Shown here: positions 24,417-31,710 of the stretch, in pieces
How the letters are laid out: the number at the start of each line of letters is the position of its first letter
Numbering within the stretch: position 1 is the stretch's first letter
NCBI GenBank assembly: GCA_964533735.1
Contig: CAZHMD010000008.1
Span: 67,933-131,932, forward strand
Direction of reading: 5' to 3'
DNA: 64,000 nt
DNA from: UBA6107 sp964533735
GTDB taxonomy: Bacteria > Chloroflexota > Anaerolineae > Anaerolineales > Anaerolineaceae
Notes under the pieces: model-generated
Database searches by the model: none
What the model saw: only the letters and a program-made list of their open reading frames with translations
Told to the model about the DNA's origin: nothing
Position numbers and translations under genes: made by a program

Positions 24417-25594
24417 GCCCCATTAAACCGCCTGAAAAATTCATCGTGCCGATCGGTCCCCAGCACCCCGCGTTGAAGGAACCCGGTCACTTTGAGTTCA
24501 CCGTGGACGGAGAGATTGTCACCAACGCCAGCGCACGTCTTGGGTTTGTGCACCGCGGTATGGAAAAAGGGGCAGAAGTCCGCTCCTGGGTGCAGGACCT
24601 TTACCTGATGGAACGCGTGTGCGGCATCTGTTCGCACGTACATGCCATGGCCTTTGCCCTGGGTGTTGAAAAACTGGCTGGCGTGCAGGCTCCTCCACGC
24701 GCCCAGGCAATCCGCGAATTGATCGCTGAATTGGAACGCATTCACAGCCACCTTTTGTGGCTGGGGGTATGCGCGCACGAAGGCGGTTTTGACACCCTCT
24801 TCATGTTCTCATGGCGCGACCGTGAAACGGTCATGGACCTGCTGGAAGCGATCAGCGGCAACCGCGTCAATTATTCTGCCAATGTCCTTGGCGGGGTCAA
24901 GATCGATATCAATGATGCCCAAAAAGATGCCCTTCACAGGGGGATGGATTTTCTTGAGGAAAGAACCCACCATTATCTCAAGGTGGTCACGGAAGATGAA
25001 ACCTTCCTGGGGCGTACCCGCAACGTGGGCAAGATGAATTTCGATCAGGCTGACCTGCTTGGAGCCATCGGACCCACAGGGCGTGCTTCCGGTCTGCAGC
25101 GTGATGTGCGCATAGATTCTCCTTACGCGGCTTACAGCGATTTTCCTGTAAAGGTTGTCACCGGTACCAATGGTGATCTCGAGGCGCGTTTTGTGGTGCG
25201 CATCGAGGAGTTGTTTGAGTCTTACCGGGTGGTGCGCGAACTTGTGGACCGTTTACCAGATGGAGAACTCTCAGTGCGTGTGCCTCGCCGCATCCCTGAA
25301 GGGGAGACGATCAGCCGCGTGGAAGCTCCCCGCGGTGAATTGTTGTACTTCATCAAAAGCAATGGCTCCGACAAACCGGAGCGCATCAAGGTGCGCACGC
25401 CGAGCCTGTGCAACTGGGCGTCAGTTTTGGTAACCGCCGTGGGGCATAAGCTTGCTGACATGCCCATGATCCTGGCGGGCATTGATCCCTGTTTTTCGTG
25501 CAACGATCGCATGGTTACTGTGAACGATCGTTCCAACGCCACCCATTGGAGCTGGGAAGACCTGCGGCAGTACGGAATCGAGTACTACAAATGA
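24413..25594 (+). CDS. [NiFe] hydrogenase large subunit, group 4, catalytic
   Basis: 393 residues. Both Ni-binding pairs are kept: RVCGICSHVH (L1, about residues 68-77) and DPCFSCNDR (L2, near the C-terminus). Complex I NuoD lacks these cysteines, so this is a real hydrogenase. After the Arg of L2 come 27 residues starting MVTVNDR, the same layout as E. coli HycE, whose tail starting MTVV is removed by HycI after the Arg. The HycI-like protease in this operon fits that maturation. The L2 cysteines are coded by TGT and TGC, with no selenocysteine codon. Reaction: H+ reduction to H2 (or reverse) with ferredoxin. Confidence 0.95.
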   Translation: MSPIKPPEKFIVPIGPQHPALKEPGHFEFTVDGEIVTNASARLGFVHRGMEKGAEVRSWVQDLYLMERVCGICSHVHAMAFALGVEKLAGVQAPPRAQAIRELIAELERIHSHLLWLGVCAHEGGFDTLFMFSWRDRETVMDLLEAISGNRVNYSANVLGGVKIDINDAQKDALHRGMDFLEERTHHYLKVVTEDETFLGRTRNVGKMNFDQADLLGAIGPTGRASGLQRDVRIDSPYAAYSDFPVKVVTGTNGDLEARFVVRIEELFESYRVVRELVDRLPDGELSVRVPRRIPEGETISRVEAPRGELLYFIKSNGSDKPERIKVRTPSLCNWASVLVTAVGHKLADMPMILAGIDPCFSCNDRMVTVNDRSNATHWSWEDLRQYGIEYYK

Positions 25595-26544
25595 ACGTCA
25601 CTTTCCCGACCCTGGTTGCGATCTTATTCTTTCCGGGCGGTTTGTTCCTGCTCGCCAGCGGATTAACGTTTGAATACATCGACCGCAAATTGATCGCCCG
25701 TTTTCAAAACCGCGTTGGCCCACGCTGGTACCAGCCGCTGGCGGATGTGATCAAATTGCTTGCAAAAGAGGAGATCATCCCCACAGGGGTGATCAAACCT
25801 GTGTTTATCATCCTGCCCATCGTGGCGCTCACTGCCGCATTAACTGCTGCCCTGTACGTGCCGCTCTTTGGTTTCAAACCTGTCCACAGTTTTAATGGCG
25901 ACCTCGTGGTCACGCTTTACCTGCTTTCAATGATGACCCTGTGCATCGGGCTGGCTGGAGCAAACACTGAAAACCGTTTTTCGCTGGTGGGAGCCACCCG
26001 TGCGCTTACCCAACTTTTTTCTTATGAGGCTCCCTTCCTGCTGGCACTTCTGGGTCCTGCCATTGTGTTGGGCACCTGGAATATTGGCGAAATCAATTCC
26101 GGCGCAACACAAAACTTGTGGTTTATCGTGTCTCAGCCGATCGGTTTTCTGGCCGCAATGATCGGCTTGATGGGTAAATTGGAACTTCCTCCCTTTGATG
26201 CGCCCGAAGCAGAAACAGAAATTGTTGCCGGTGCGCTGACAGAATACAGCGGACGCGGTTTTGCGCTCTTTAAGATCGGTCGCGATGTGGAACTTGTCAT
26301 CGGGTTAACCCTTATAGCTTCCTTCTTCCTGGGCGGTTTCACCAACCCACTCGATTTCCTCTGGAAAACTCTGCTGCTCCTGCTGGTTACTGCAACCTTG
26401 CAGTCATTATTCGCCCGCCTGCGCATCGATCAAACTGTCGGTTTATGGTGGCGAATTGGTGCTATCCTTGTACTACTCCAGCTGGTTGTCATCATCCTGG
26501 GCAATTACCTGGCGCCAATTGTTCAACCCTTATTGGGAGGCTAA
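25591..26544 (+). CDS. Membrane anchor subunit NuoH/EchB/MbhM-like
   Basis: 317 residues, eight helices. ATG at 25591 overlaps the large-subunit stop; the frame runs further upstream but only inside the large-subunit gene. Signature blocks: ERKLIARFQNRVGP-like (here YIDRKLIARFQNRVGP), GLMGKLELPPFDAPEAETEIVAG and the acidic loop. This subunit forms the docking site for the hydrogenase core and the first part of the ion path. Confidence 0.93.
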   Translation: MNVTFPTLVAILFFPGGLFLLASGLTFEYIDRKLIARFQNRVGPRWYQPLADVIKLLAKEEIIPTGVIKPVFIILPIVALTAALTAALYVPLFGFKPVHSFNGDLVVTLYLLSMMTLCIGLAGANTENRFSLVGATRALTQLFSYEAPFLLALLGPAIVLGTWNIGEINSGATQNLWFIVSQPIGFLAAMIGLMGKLELPPFDAPEAETEIVAGALTEYSGRGFALFKIGRDVELVIGLTLIASFFLGGFTNPLDFLWKTLLLLLVTATLQSLFARLRIDQTVGLWWRIGAILVLLQLVVIILGNYLAPIVQPLLGG

Positions 26545-26547
26545 CCA

Positions 26548-26976
26548 ATGACCATCGGCTCTATGTTCAGTGATATCTTCAAGGCATTCTTTTCGAAACC
26601 AGTTACCGAGAAATACCCCTTTTTCAAGAAAGACACACCGGTCAACTTAAGAGGTCAACTTAACTGGGATCCGGAAAAATGTTCAGGGTGTATGCTCTGC
26701 ATTAAAGACTGCCCAACTGAAGCAATCGAATTATTGGTACTGGATAAAGCCAGCAAACGTTTTGTCTTGCGCTACAATATGGATAAATGCACATTCTGTG
26801 CTCAATGCGTGGTCAATTGCCGTTTCAATTGCATCGAAATGTCTGAAGAGCAATGGGAACTGGCATCCAAAACCAAGGAACCGTTTGAAGTATATTATGG
26901 CAGAGATGAAGACATCCAATTCCTCCTGGAAGGTTCCGCTAAAGGAGAACCTGAAAAGGTTAGCCCGGAAAACTGA
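26548..26976 (+). CDS. Ferredoxin-like 2[4Fe-4S] subunit, NuoI/MbhN-like
   Basis: 142 residues. Two cluster motifs, CSGCMLCIKDCP and CTFCAQCVVNC, are separated by about 25 residues. It is the electron entry point: with no NuoE/F/G genes in the operon, the donor is likely soluble ferredoxin. The acidic C-terminus is extended by about 30 residues. Confidence 0.92.
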   Translation: MTIGSMFSDIFKAFFSKPVTEKYPFFKKDTPVNLRGQLNWDPEKCSGCMLCIKDCPTEAIELLVLDKASKRFVLRYNMDKCTFCAQCVVNCRFNCIEMSEEQWELASKTKEPFEVYYGRDEDIQFLLEGSAKGEPEKVSPEN

Positions 26977-27424
26977 ATCTCGAATCGCCCTGTTGGGCAT
27001 TGGCAATGAATTGAATGGAGATGATGCAGCCGGTGTTTGGATTACACGCCGGCTGCTTTCTCTTTTGAAGGAGTCACCCACACTCCTTATCCTTGATTGC
27101 GGCACCGTTCCTGAGAATGCTTTCGGAGAACTGCGGCGGTTTAAACCTGATTTCATCCTGTTGGTAGATGCTGCAGAAATTGGCGGGCGGCCTGGTGAGG
27201 TGAAATACATTGATCCGCATGACACCAGCGGGTTCAGTGCTTCCAGTCACTCGCTGCCGTTCTCTGTGCTCTCCAAATATCTTGAAGAGGAATTCAAATG
27301 CAGCGTTGGTTTGCTTGGTATTCAACCTGCTTCACTGGAATTTGACGCTGGACTCAGTTCGGAGGTCAAGAATACAGTTATCGCTGTAGCAAAAGAACTG
27401 GCAAAAATCATCCGCGCTTGTTAA
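26906..27424 (+). CDS. Hydrogenase maturation protease, HycI type
   Basis: About 172 residues. Motifs of the HycI/HybD family: LGIGNELNGDDAAGVWI (Ni-sensing Glu/Asp), LILDCGTVPENAF, VDAAEIGGRPGEV and SSHSLPFSVLSKYL. It would cut the C-terminal tail from the large subunit after nickel insertion. The coding region overlaps the 3' end of the ferredoxin-like gene by about 70 bases in another frame; the start is uncertain, since ATG 26906 lacks a good ribosome site and a later alternative is not obvious. Confidence 0.85.
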   Translation: MKTSNSSWKVPLKENLKRLARKTESRIALLGIGNELNGDDAAGVWITRRLLSLLKESPTLLILDCGTVPENAFGELRRFKPDFILLVDAAEIGGRPGEVKYIDPHDTSGFSASSHSLPFSVLSKYLEEEFKCSVGLLGIQPASLEFDAGLSSEVKNTVIAVAKELAKIIRAC

Positions 27425-27436
27425 CGCTGCAACTTG

Positions 27437-27466
27437 TTGGCGCAATCCTCGTAGATAGAGTAGAAA
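27437..27466 (+). promoter_or_regulatory. Candidate promoter
   Basis: TTGGCG (27437-27442), 18-base spacer, TAGAAA (27461-27466), just upstream of the next gene's ATG at 27486. Confidence 0.4.
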
Positions 27467-27485
27467 ATTCATAATGAGGTTAACC

Positions 27486-28286
27486 ATGTCAAATGCTGAA
27501 GAACCCGTGATTGAAATTGTTGAACCTGAACCAGTAACCACCGAAATTACAGCAGAAGCAAAGATAGGGAAGCAGAAAAAACGTGATCACAACCAGGCGT
27601 TCTGGCCGATCCTGCTCATCCTGGTGGGTATCATTCTCCTCTTCCAGAACCTGGGATGGGGGATGGCACAATTCAACTGGTGGGCGCTCTTCATCTTCAT
27701 CCCCGTGGCTGGGGCACTCTCGGCTGCATGGGGAGAATTCCTCAAAAGCCGCACTTTCAATGGCAAAGTACGCAGCAATCTCGGCAGCGCACTGGTGGTC
27801 GGCACAGTAGCGATGCTGTTGTTGGTCGGTGCCGATTGGAGCCGTTGGTGGCCGCTCATGGTCATTACTCCGGGTATCTCAATGATGCTCAGCGGTTTTG
27901 GGCAGGTGGACGCGCTCAAGCACAAGAATATTGTTGCCCTGGTGGGTTACAACCTTTGGGTTGGTGCTGCACTTGTTTTGCTTGGAGCAGGCTTCCTGGT
28001 ATTAATGCTTCCCATTCCATCGCTGACCGGGTATCTCGAGGGTTGGCGCTGGTGGTCTGCACCCATCCTTTTCGCGGCAGTTGGCGCATTTGTTACAGCC
28101 ACCATCGTGTGTTATCGCAATGACTGGAAAATGAATTGGACGACCTGGGCATTCGTGGGTATCGGTGCAGCAGTCGCAGCCACTGGTTTATTCGCGCTTT
28201 TCAATCTCCAATGGAGCCTGCTCGGACCGGTTATCCTGATAGCGATCGGAGTGATTGTGTTGAGTAAGATCTTCATCAAAAAGTAA
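27486..28286 (+). CDS. Multi-pass membrane protein with LiaI/DUF5668-like N-terminal repeats
   Basis: 266 residues. ATG at 27486 with GAGG nine bases upstream. A charged, Glu-rich cytoplasmic N-terminus (about 35 residues) is followed by eight hydrophobic segments in pairs. The first pair, FWPILLILVGIILLFQNLGW, and the last, LLGPVILIAIGVIVLSKIFI, have the W-P-hydrophobic-G pattern of the LiaI/DUF5668 short two-helix unit, apparently repeated. Function unknown; LiaI-type proteins relate to envelope stress. Not part of the hydrogenase operon by promoter and spacing. Confidence 0.6.
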   Translation: MSNAEEPVIEIVEPEPVTTEITAEAKIGKQKKRDHNQAFWPILLILVGIILLFQNLGWGMAQFNWWALFIFIPVAGALSAAWGEFLKSRTFNGKVRSNLGSALVVGTVAMLLLVGADWSRWWPLMVITPGISMMLSGFGQVDALKHKNIVALVGYNLWVGAALVLLGAGFLVLMLPIPSLTGYLEGWRWWSAPILFAAVGAFVTATIVCYRNDWKMNWTTWAFVGIGAAVAATGLFALFNLQWSLLGPVILIAIGVIVLSKIFIKK

Positions 28287-28297
28287 TTTCTTTCATC

Positions 28298-28333
28298 CTG
28301 AAAACAGCCGGCATGCCGGCTGTTTTCTTTTCT
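28298..28333 (+). terminator. Intrinsic terminator
   Basis: Stem AAAACAGCCGGC / GCCGGCTGTTTT followed by CTTTTCT, directly after the membrane-protein gene. Confidence 0.85.
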
Positions 28334-28388
28334 CTTTGCTTCTGGTAAAGAATGCAAATACCCATTAAACTAGGAAAGAGGAGGAGCG

Positions 28389-29060
28389 ATGGATACTGAC
28401 CTTGAAAGATTGATCTTGGCCATTAAAGAGGGTGACAGCAAGAGAGTCCGGGATCTGATTGCCACGAATCCGGAACTCTTCGATCAATCCAGCCCGATGG
28501 GTGTTTCATTCCTGATGATGGCGCTGTATTACGGTAAGGAAGAGATCGCCCGGATTATCGCGGAATCCCGTCCAGCGCTCACCCTATTTGAGGCAGCCGC
28601 TTTGGGAATGGTAGAAACCATCCGATCCTGGCTTGAGAAAAACCCGAACGCGGTGAATTTTTATTCCAGTGACGGCTTTCCGCCGCTGGGACTGGCTTGT
28701 TTTTTCAACCGGTACGAGGCAGCCGCCTTGCTTATAAAGCATGGTGCGCATATTAATGCAGCATCTACTAATGCGCAAAAAGTAATGCCCCTGCATGCCG
28801 CAGCCGCTGCAGATAGCCTTGAATTATGTACCCTGCTGATGGACCATGGCGCTGATGTGAATGCCCGCCAGCAGGATGACTTTACGCCGCTTCACGCTGC
28901 TGCCCAAAATGGCAATGTCGAATTGGTGCGTTTGTTCCTGCGCCAGGGGGCAGAGGTCAATGTTAGAACATTTTCCGGTTTTTCTCCGCTGCAGTTGGCG
29001 ATGGAATCAAAAAACAAGCAGGTGATTAAGCTCATCCTCGACGCTGGAGGACTGGAGTGA
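28389..29060 (+). CDS. Ankyrin-repeat protein
   Basis: 223 residues. At least five ankyrin units; the clearest are DGFPPLGLACFFNRYEAAAL, KVMPLHAAAAADSLELCTLL and DFTPLHAAAQNGNVELVRLF, each followed by LxxHGAxxNA or LRQGAEVN. No signal or membrane segment, so cytoplasmic. Ankyrin repeats bind proteins; partner unknown. AGGAGGAGCG precedes the ATG. Its stop overlaps the glycosyltransferase start. Confidence 0.9.
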   Translation: MDTDLERLILAIKEGDSKRVRDLIATNPELFDQSSPMGVSFLMMALYYGKEEIARIIAESRPALTLFEAAALGMVETIRSWLEKNPNAVNFYSSDGFPPLGLACFFNRYEAAALLIKHGAHINAASTNAQKVMPLHAAAAADSLELCTLLMDHGADVNARQQDDFTPLHAAAQNGNVELVRLFLRQGAEVNVRTFSGFSPLQLAMESKNKQVIKLILDAGGLE

Positions 29061-29749
29061 TGGTGGACAGCAAATTGGTAAATATTCTGGCTTTGATCCC
29101 GGCGCACAACGAATCCATGCGTATCGGACCAGTTATCGACGGCGTCAGACAGTACCTGCCGGTGCTGGTTGTGGACGACGGGTCCTCAGATGATACTTCA
29201 GAGGTTGCCAGTCAGCACGGCGCAACGGTCGTGCGCCAGGAGCCCAATCAGGGCAAAGGGGCTGCGCTGCTTAATGGTTTTGGTCATTTCCTGGCAGGGG
29301 ATTATGACGCGGTCATCACCCTGGATGCTGACGGACAGCATGACCCGGCTGAGTTTCCCCTTTTTTTGGAGAAGTATCAACAGGATCACAGCGACCTCAT
29401 CATTGGTCAACGCAACTTCCGCCAGATGCCGTTCCCGCGCAATTTTTCCAACACCATTGGCACGTGGATGCTCTCCAACGCCATGGGGCAGTACATCCCC
29501 GACAACCAATCCGGCTACCGCCTGCATTCACGGCGGCTGGTCGAATCCGTCATCAATAGCCAGGAACGCGGTTTTGAATTTGAAGTGGAGATCATTTTCT
29601 TGTGCGTTCTGCGGGGTTTTAAACTGGCATGGGTACCCATCCGCACCATTTATGCCGGGCAAGCCAGCCACATTAAACCGCTGCGCCACATCAAGCATTT
29701 CTTCCGCATCACCCGTCGCGCGCGCGAATTAATGCGGGCGAATAAATAA
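29060..29749 (+). CDS. Family 2 glycosyltransferase, DPM/DPG-synthase-like
   Basis: 229 residues. GT-A motifs: LALIPAHNES, VLVVDDGSSDDT, and LDADGQHDP as the DxD metal site. A C-terminal part with FPRNFSNTIGTWM and the acceptor loop RRLVESVINSQERGFEFEVEI matches the dolichol/polyprenyl-phosphate glycosyltransferase-like group. Lacks transmembrane helices. Likely adds a sugar to a polyprenyl carrier or wall polymer. Starts inside the previous stop (TGATG). Confidence 0.85.
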   Translation: MVDSKLVNILALIPAHNESMRIGPVIDGVRQYLPVLVVDDGSSDDTSEVASQHGATVVRQEPNQGKGAALLNGFGHFLAGDYDAVITLDADGQHDPAEFPLFLEKYQQDHSDLIIGQRNFRQMPFPRNFSNTIGTWMLSNAMGQYIPDNQSGYRLHSRRLVESVINSQERGFEFEVEIIFLCVLRGFKLAWVPIRTIYAGQASHIKPLRHIKHFFRITRRARELMRANK

Positions 29750-29861
29750 AATCCTTAGCGCATTTTGGGTCAGTGAAATCGTATAATGAACTTGTCAAAC
29801 AAGTCCATTTTTGGATTACTGACTTTCAACTTGTTAAAACAACAGGAAAGGATTATTCCAA

Positions 29862-30632
29862 ATGAAAATCTCATTTAATCAAATTCTGGTTATTTTTGCC
29901 ACACTGCTCACCCTGACGGTGAACGGGCTGGCGAACGCGCTGCCGATTAACGGTATGAACACCGGGCAGGTGTCTGACAGTTTCGAGGTATTCTTTGTGC
30001 CCGCGGGTTACGTGTTCTCGATCTGGGGGTTGATTTACATCCTCCTAATCGCTTTTACCATCTACCAGGCACTTCCCGCGCAAAAAGACAACCTGGTCCT
30101 AAAAAGCATACGCGGCTGGTACATAATAGGCTGCCTGGCGAATTCCATCTGGATCTTCATGTGGCATTACCTGCAGTTCAACCTGACCATATTGTTAATG
30201 GCGATCCTTTTGGTTTCCCTGCTCCTGGTTTACAAGCGATTGCGCAAGCAAAATGCTGCTGAAACCTCATCCGGCATGCGCTGGTTCGTGCAGCTGCCAT
30301 TTTCGGTATACCTGGGATGGATTACTGTGGCGACCATTGCCAATGCCACTGATGTTCTGGATTTCAATAAATGGAATGGGTTTGGGATTGCCGGCGAGAC
30401 CTGGGCAATCATAATGCTGGCGGTGGCGGTTTTGATTGCCATCTGGATGACCGTGATACACCGTGACGCACCCTTCCTGGCAGTCCTTGCCTGGGCGTTT
30501 GCTGGCATCGGAGTGAAATTCGCCGGTGTTTCAATCGTTTCAACAGCAGCGTATACTGCGGTGTTAATAGTGGGTGTCATCCTGGTGGTGGCGCTCGTCC
30601 TAAGATTGAAGTCGAAGACGCAATTGATCTGA
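29862..30632 (+). CDS. TspO/MBR-related tryptophan-rich membrane protein
   Basis: 256 residues, eight hydrophobic segments. VPAGYVFSIWGLIYILL near residues 45-62 and WHYLQFN are the TspO-type features; the C-terminal half is longer than TspO proper and carries further helices (TVIHRDAPFLAVLAWAFAGI). TspO proteins bind porphyrins or regulate stress; this extended form occurs in many bacteria as tryptophan-rich sensory protein. A TATAAT box stands at 29782. Confidence 0.75.
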   Translation: MKISFNQILVIFATLLTLTVNGLANALPINGMNTGQVSDSFEVFFVPAGYVFSIWGLIYILLIAFTIYQALPAQKDNLVLKSIRGWYIIGCLANSIWIFMWHYLQFNLTILLMAILLVSLLLVYKRLRKQNAAETSSGMRWFVQLPFSVYLGWITVATIANATDVLDFNKWNGFGIAGETWAIIMLAVAVLIAIWMTVIHRDAPFLAVLAWAFAGIGVKFAGVSIVSTAAYTAVLIVGVILVVALVLRLKSKTQLI

Positions 30633-30697
30633 GTAGACGTCGGACGAAAAATATCTTTCAAGCCTTAGCGGATGACTAACGGAAGGTAACCATCTGT

Positions 30698-31171
30698 TTG
30701 GTGCAAATACAACCACTGCATTTTTCAGTAGATGTTTCTGCCCCCATCGGTGAAGTCTGGCAAGCCTGGACAACCGAAGCGGGAACGCAGACCTTCTTCG
30801 CCCCGCAGAGCCATATCGACCTCAAACCTGGCGGCAGCTATGAGATGTATTTTGACCTGGACGCTCCGGCGGGGTTGCGCGGTGGTGAGGGCTGCGTGAT
30901 ATTGGCTTACGAGGAGCCGGTCATGCTCTCGTTTACCTGGAACGCTCCGCCAGAGCTCCCCACCATCCGTGCTCAGCGCACGCATGTGATGGTTACACTC
31001 GCCCCCATAGACCTGGGAAATACACGGGTTACACTCACGCATGACGGCTGGGGCAGCGGGGAAGATTGGCAGAAGGCACGTCAATATTTCCTCCGCGCCT
31101 GGGGAGAAGGGGTGTTGCCCCTCCTGCAAAAAAGATATATAATCGGTGCGTTAGACTGGGGAATCCATTGA
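30698..31171 (+). CDS. SRPBCC / AHSA1-like START-domain protein
   Basis: 157 residues. The PLHFSVDVSAPIGEVWQAWTT opening and WGSGEDWQKARQYFLRAWGEGVLPLL C-terminus are the AHSA1/SRPBCC lipid-binding fold. Function unknown. No ATG near the start; TTG at 30698 and GTG at 30701 are the plausible codons, with GGAAGG ten bases before. Confidence 0.7.
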   Translation: MVQIQPLHFSVDVSAPIGEVWQAWTTEAGTQTFFAPQSHIDLKPGGSYEMYFDLDAPAGLRGGEGCVILAYEEPVMLSFTWNAPPELPTIRAQRTHVMVTLAPIDLGNTRVTLTHDGWGSGEDWQKARQYFLRAWGEGVLPLLQKRYIIGALDWGIH

Positions 31172-31184
31172 TCAAGAGGGAACT

Positions 31185-31640
31185 ATGAAAAACACGAAAG
31201 CAGCAATTGATGCATTTTTGCAGCAAAAAACGATTGCAGTTGTGGGGGCTTCACGCAACAAAGACAAGTTCGGCACAGCCATCTACCGCGACCTCAAGAA
31301 AGCCGGTTACAAAGTATTCGCGGTCAACCCGAAGGCAGACATGGTTGAGGGTGATCGCTGCTATGCAGGTCTTGGGGCATTGCCTACCAAGGCTGACGCT
31401 GTCATCATCGTCATTCCACCAGCGGATACAATCGCAATAATCGAAGAAGCCGCCCGACTGGGTATCCAGTATGTCTGGCTGCAGCAGGGGGCAAATTCTC
31501 CGGCTGGAGAAGCGCGTGCAAAGGAACTTGGCTTGAACCTGGTCAGCGGACCATGTATTTTCATGTATTTGGAACCAGTGGAGTCTATTCACAAATTCCA
31601 CCGTTTCTTTGAAAAACTCTTCGGCGGTTATGCCAAGTAA
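31185..31640 (+). CDS. CoA-binding-domain protein (YccU/CoA_binding_2 type)
   Basis: 151 residues. Rossmann-like IAVVGASRNKDKFGTAIYRDL at the start (CoA-binding GASxxxxK...G), YAGLGALPTKADAVIIVIPP, and the characteristic VWLQQGANSPAGEARAKELGL. Small stand-alone proteins of this family bind CoA, with unknown biological role. AGAGGGAACT precedes the ATG. Confidence 0.9.
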   Translation: MKNTKAAIDAFLQQKTIAVVGASRNKDKFGTAIYRDLKKAGYKVFAVNPKADMVEGDRCYAGLGALPTKADAVIIVIPPADTIAIIEEAARLGIQYVWLQQGANSPAGEARAKELGLNLVSGPCIFMYLEPVESIHKFHRFFEKLFGGYAK

Positions 31641-31663
31641 ATTCCACCACAATTGAGATTAAA

Positions 31664-31699
31664 ACGATCATGGGAAGGTTTCGAGTTCCTTCCCATGAT
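31664..31699 (-). terminator. Terminator of valS
   Basis: A 12-bp perfect stem ATCATGGGAAGG / CCTTCCCATGAT with a nine-base loop; on the minus strand the stem is followed by CGTTTTAAT. The CoA-binding gene converges on the same structure, but its T-run is poor. Confidence 0.7.
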
Positions 31700-31710
31700 G
31701 TGTAAGTCGG

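Noticed and set aside
24413..25594. Reading the operon as respiratory complex I
   Set aside because: The large subunit keeps RVCGIC and DPCFSC; NuoD lacks them, and no NuoE/F/G genes are present.
26762..26905. Protease gene starting at 26762
   Set aside because: The added residues lie within the ferredoxin-like gene in another frame and have no family match.
28389..29060. Ankyrin protein as eukaryote-like effector
   Set aside because: No signal, no secretion genes nearby; ankyrin repeats are common in free-living bacteria.
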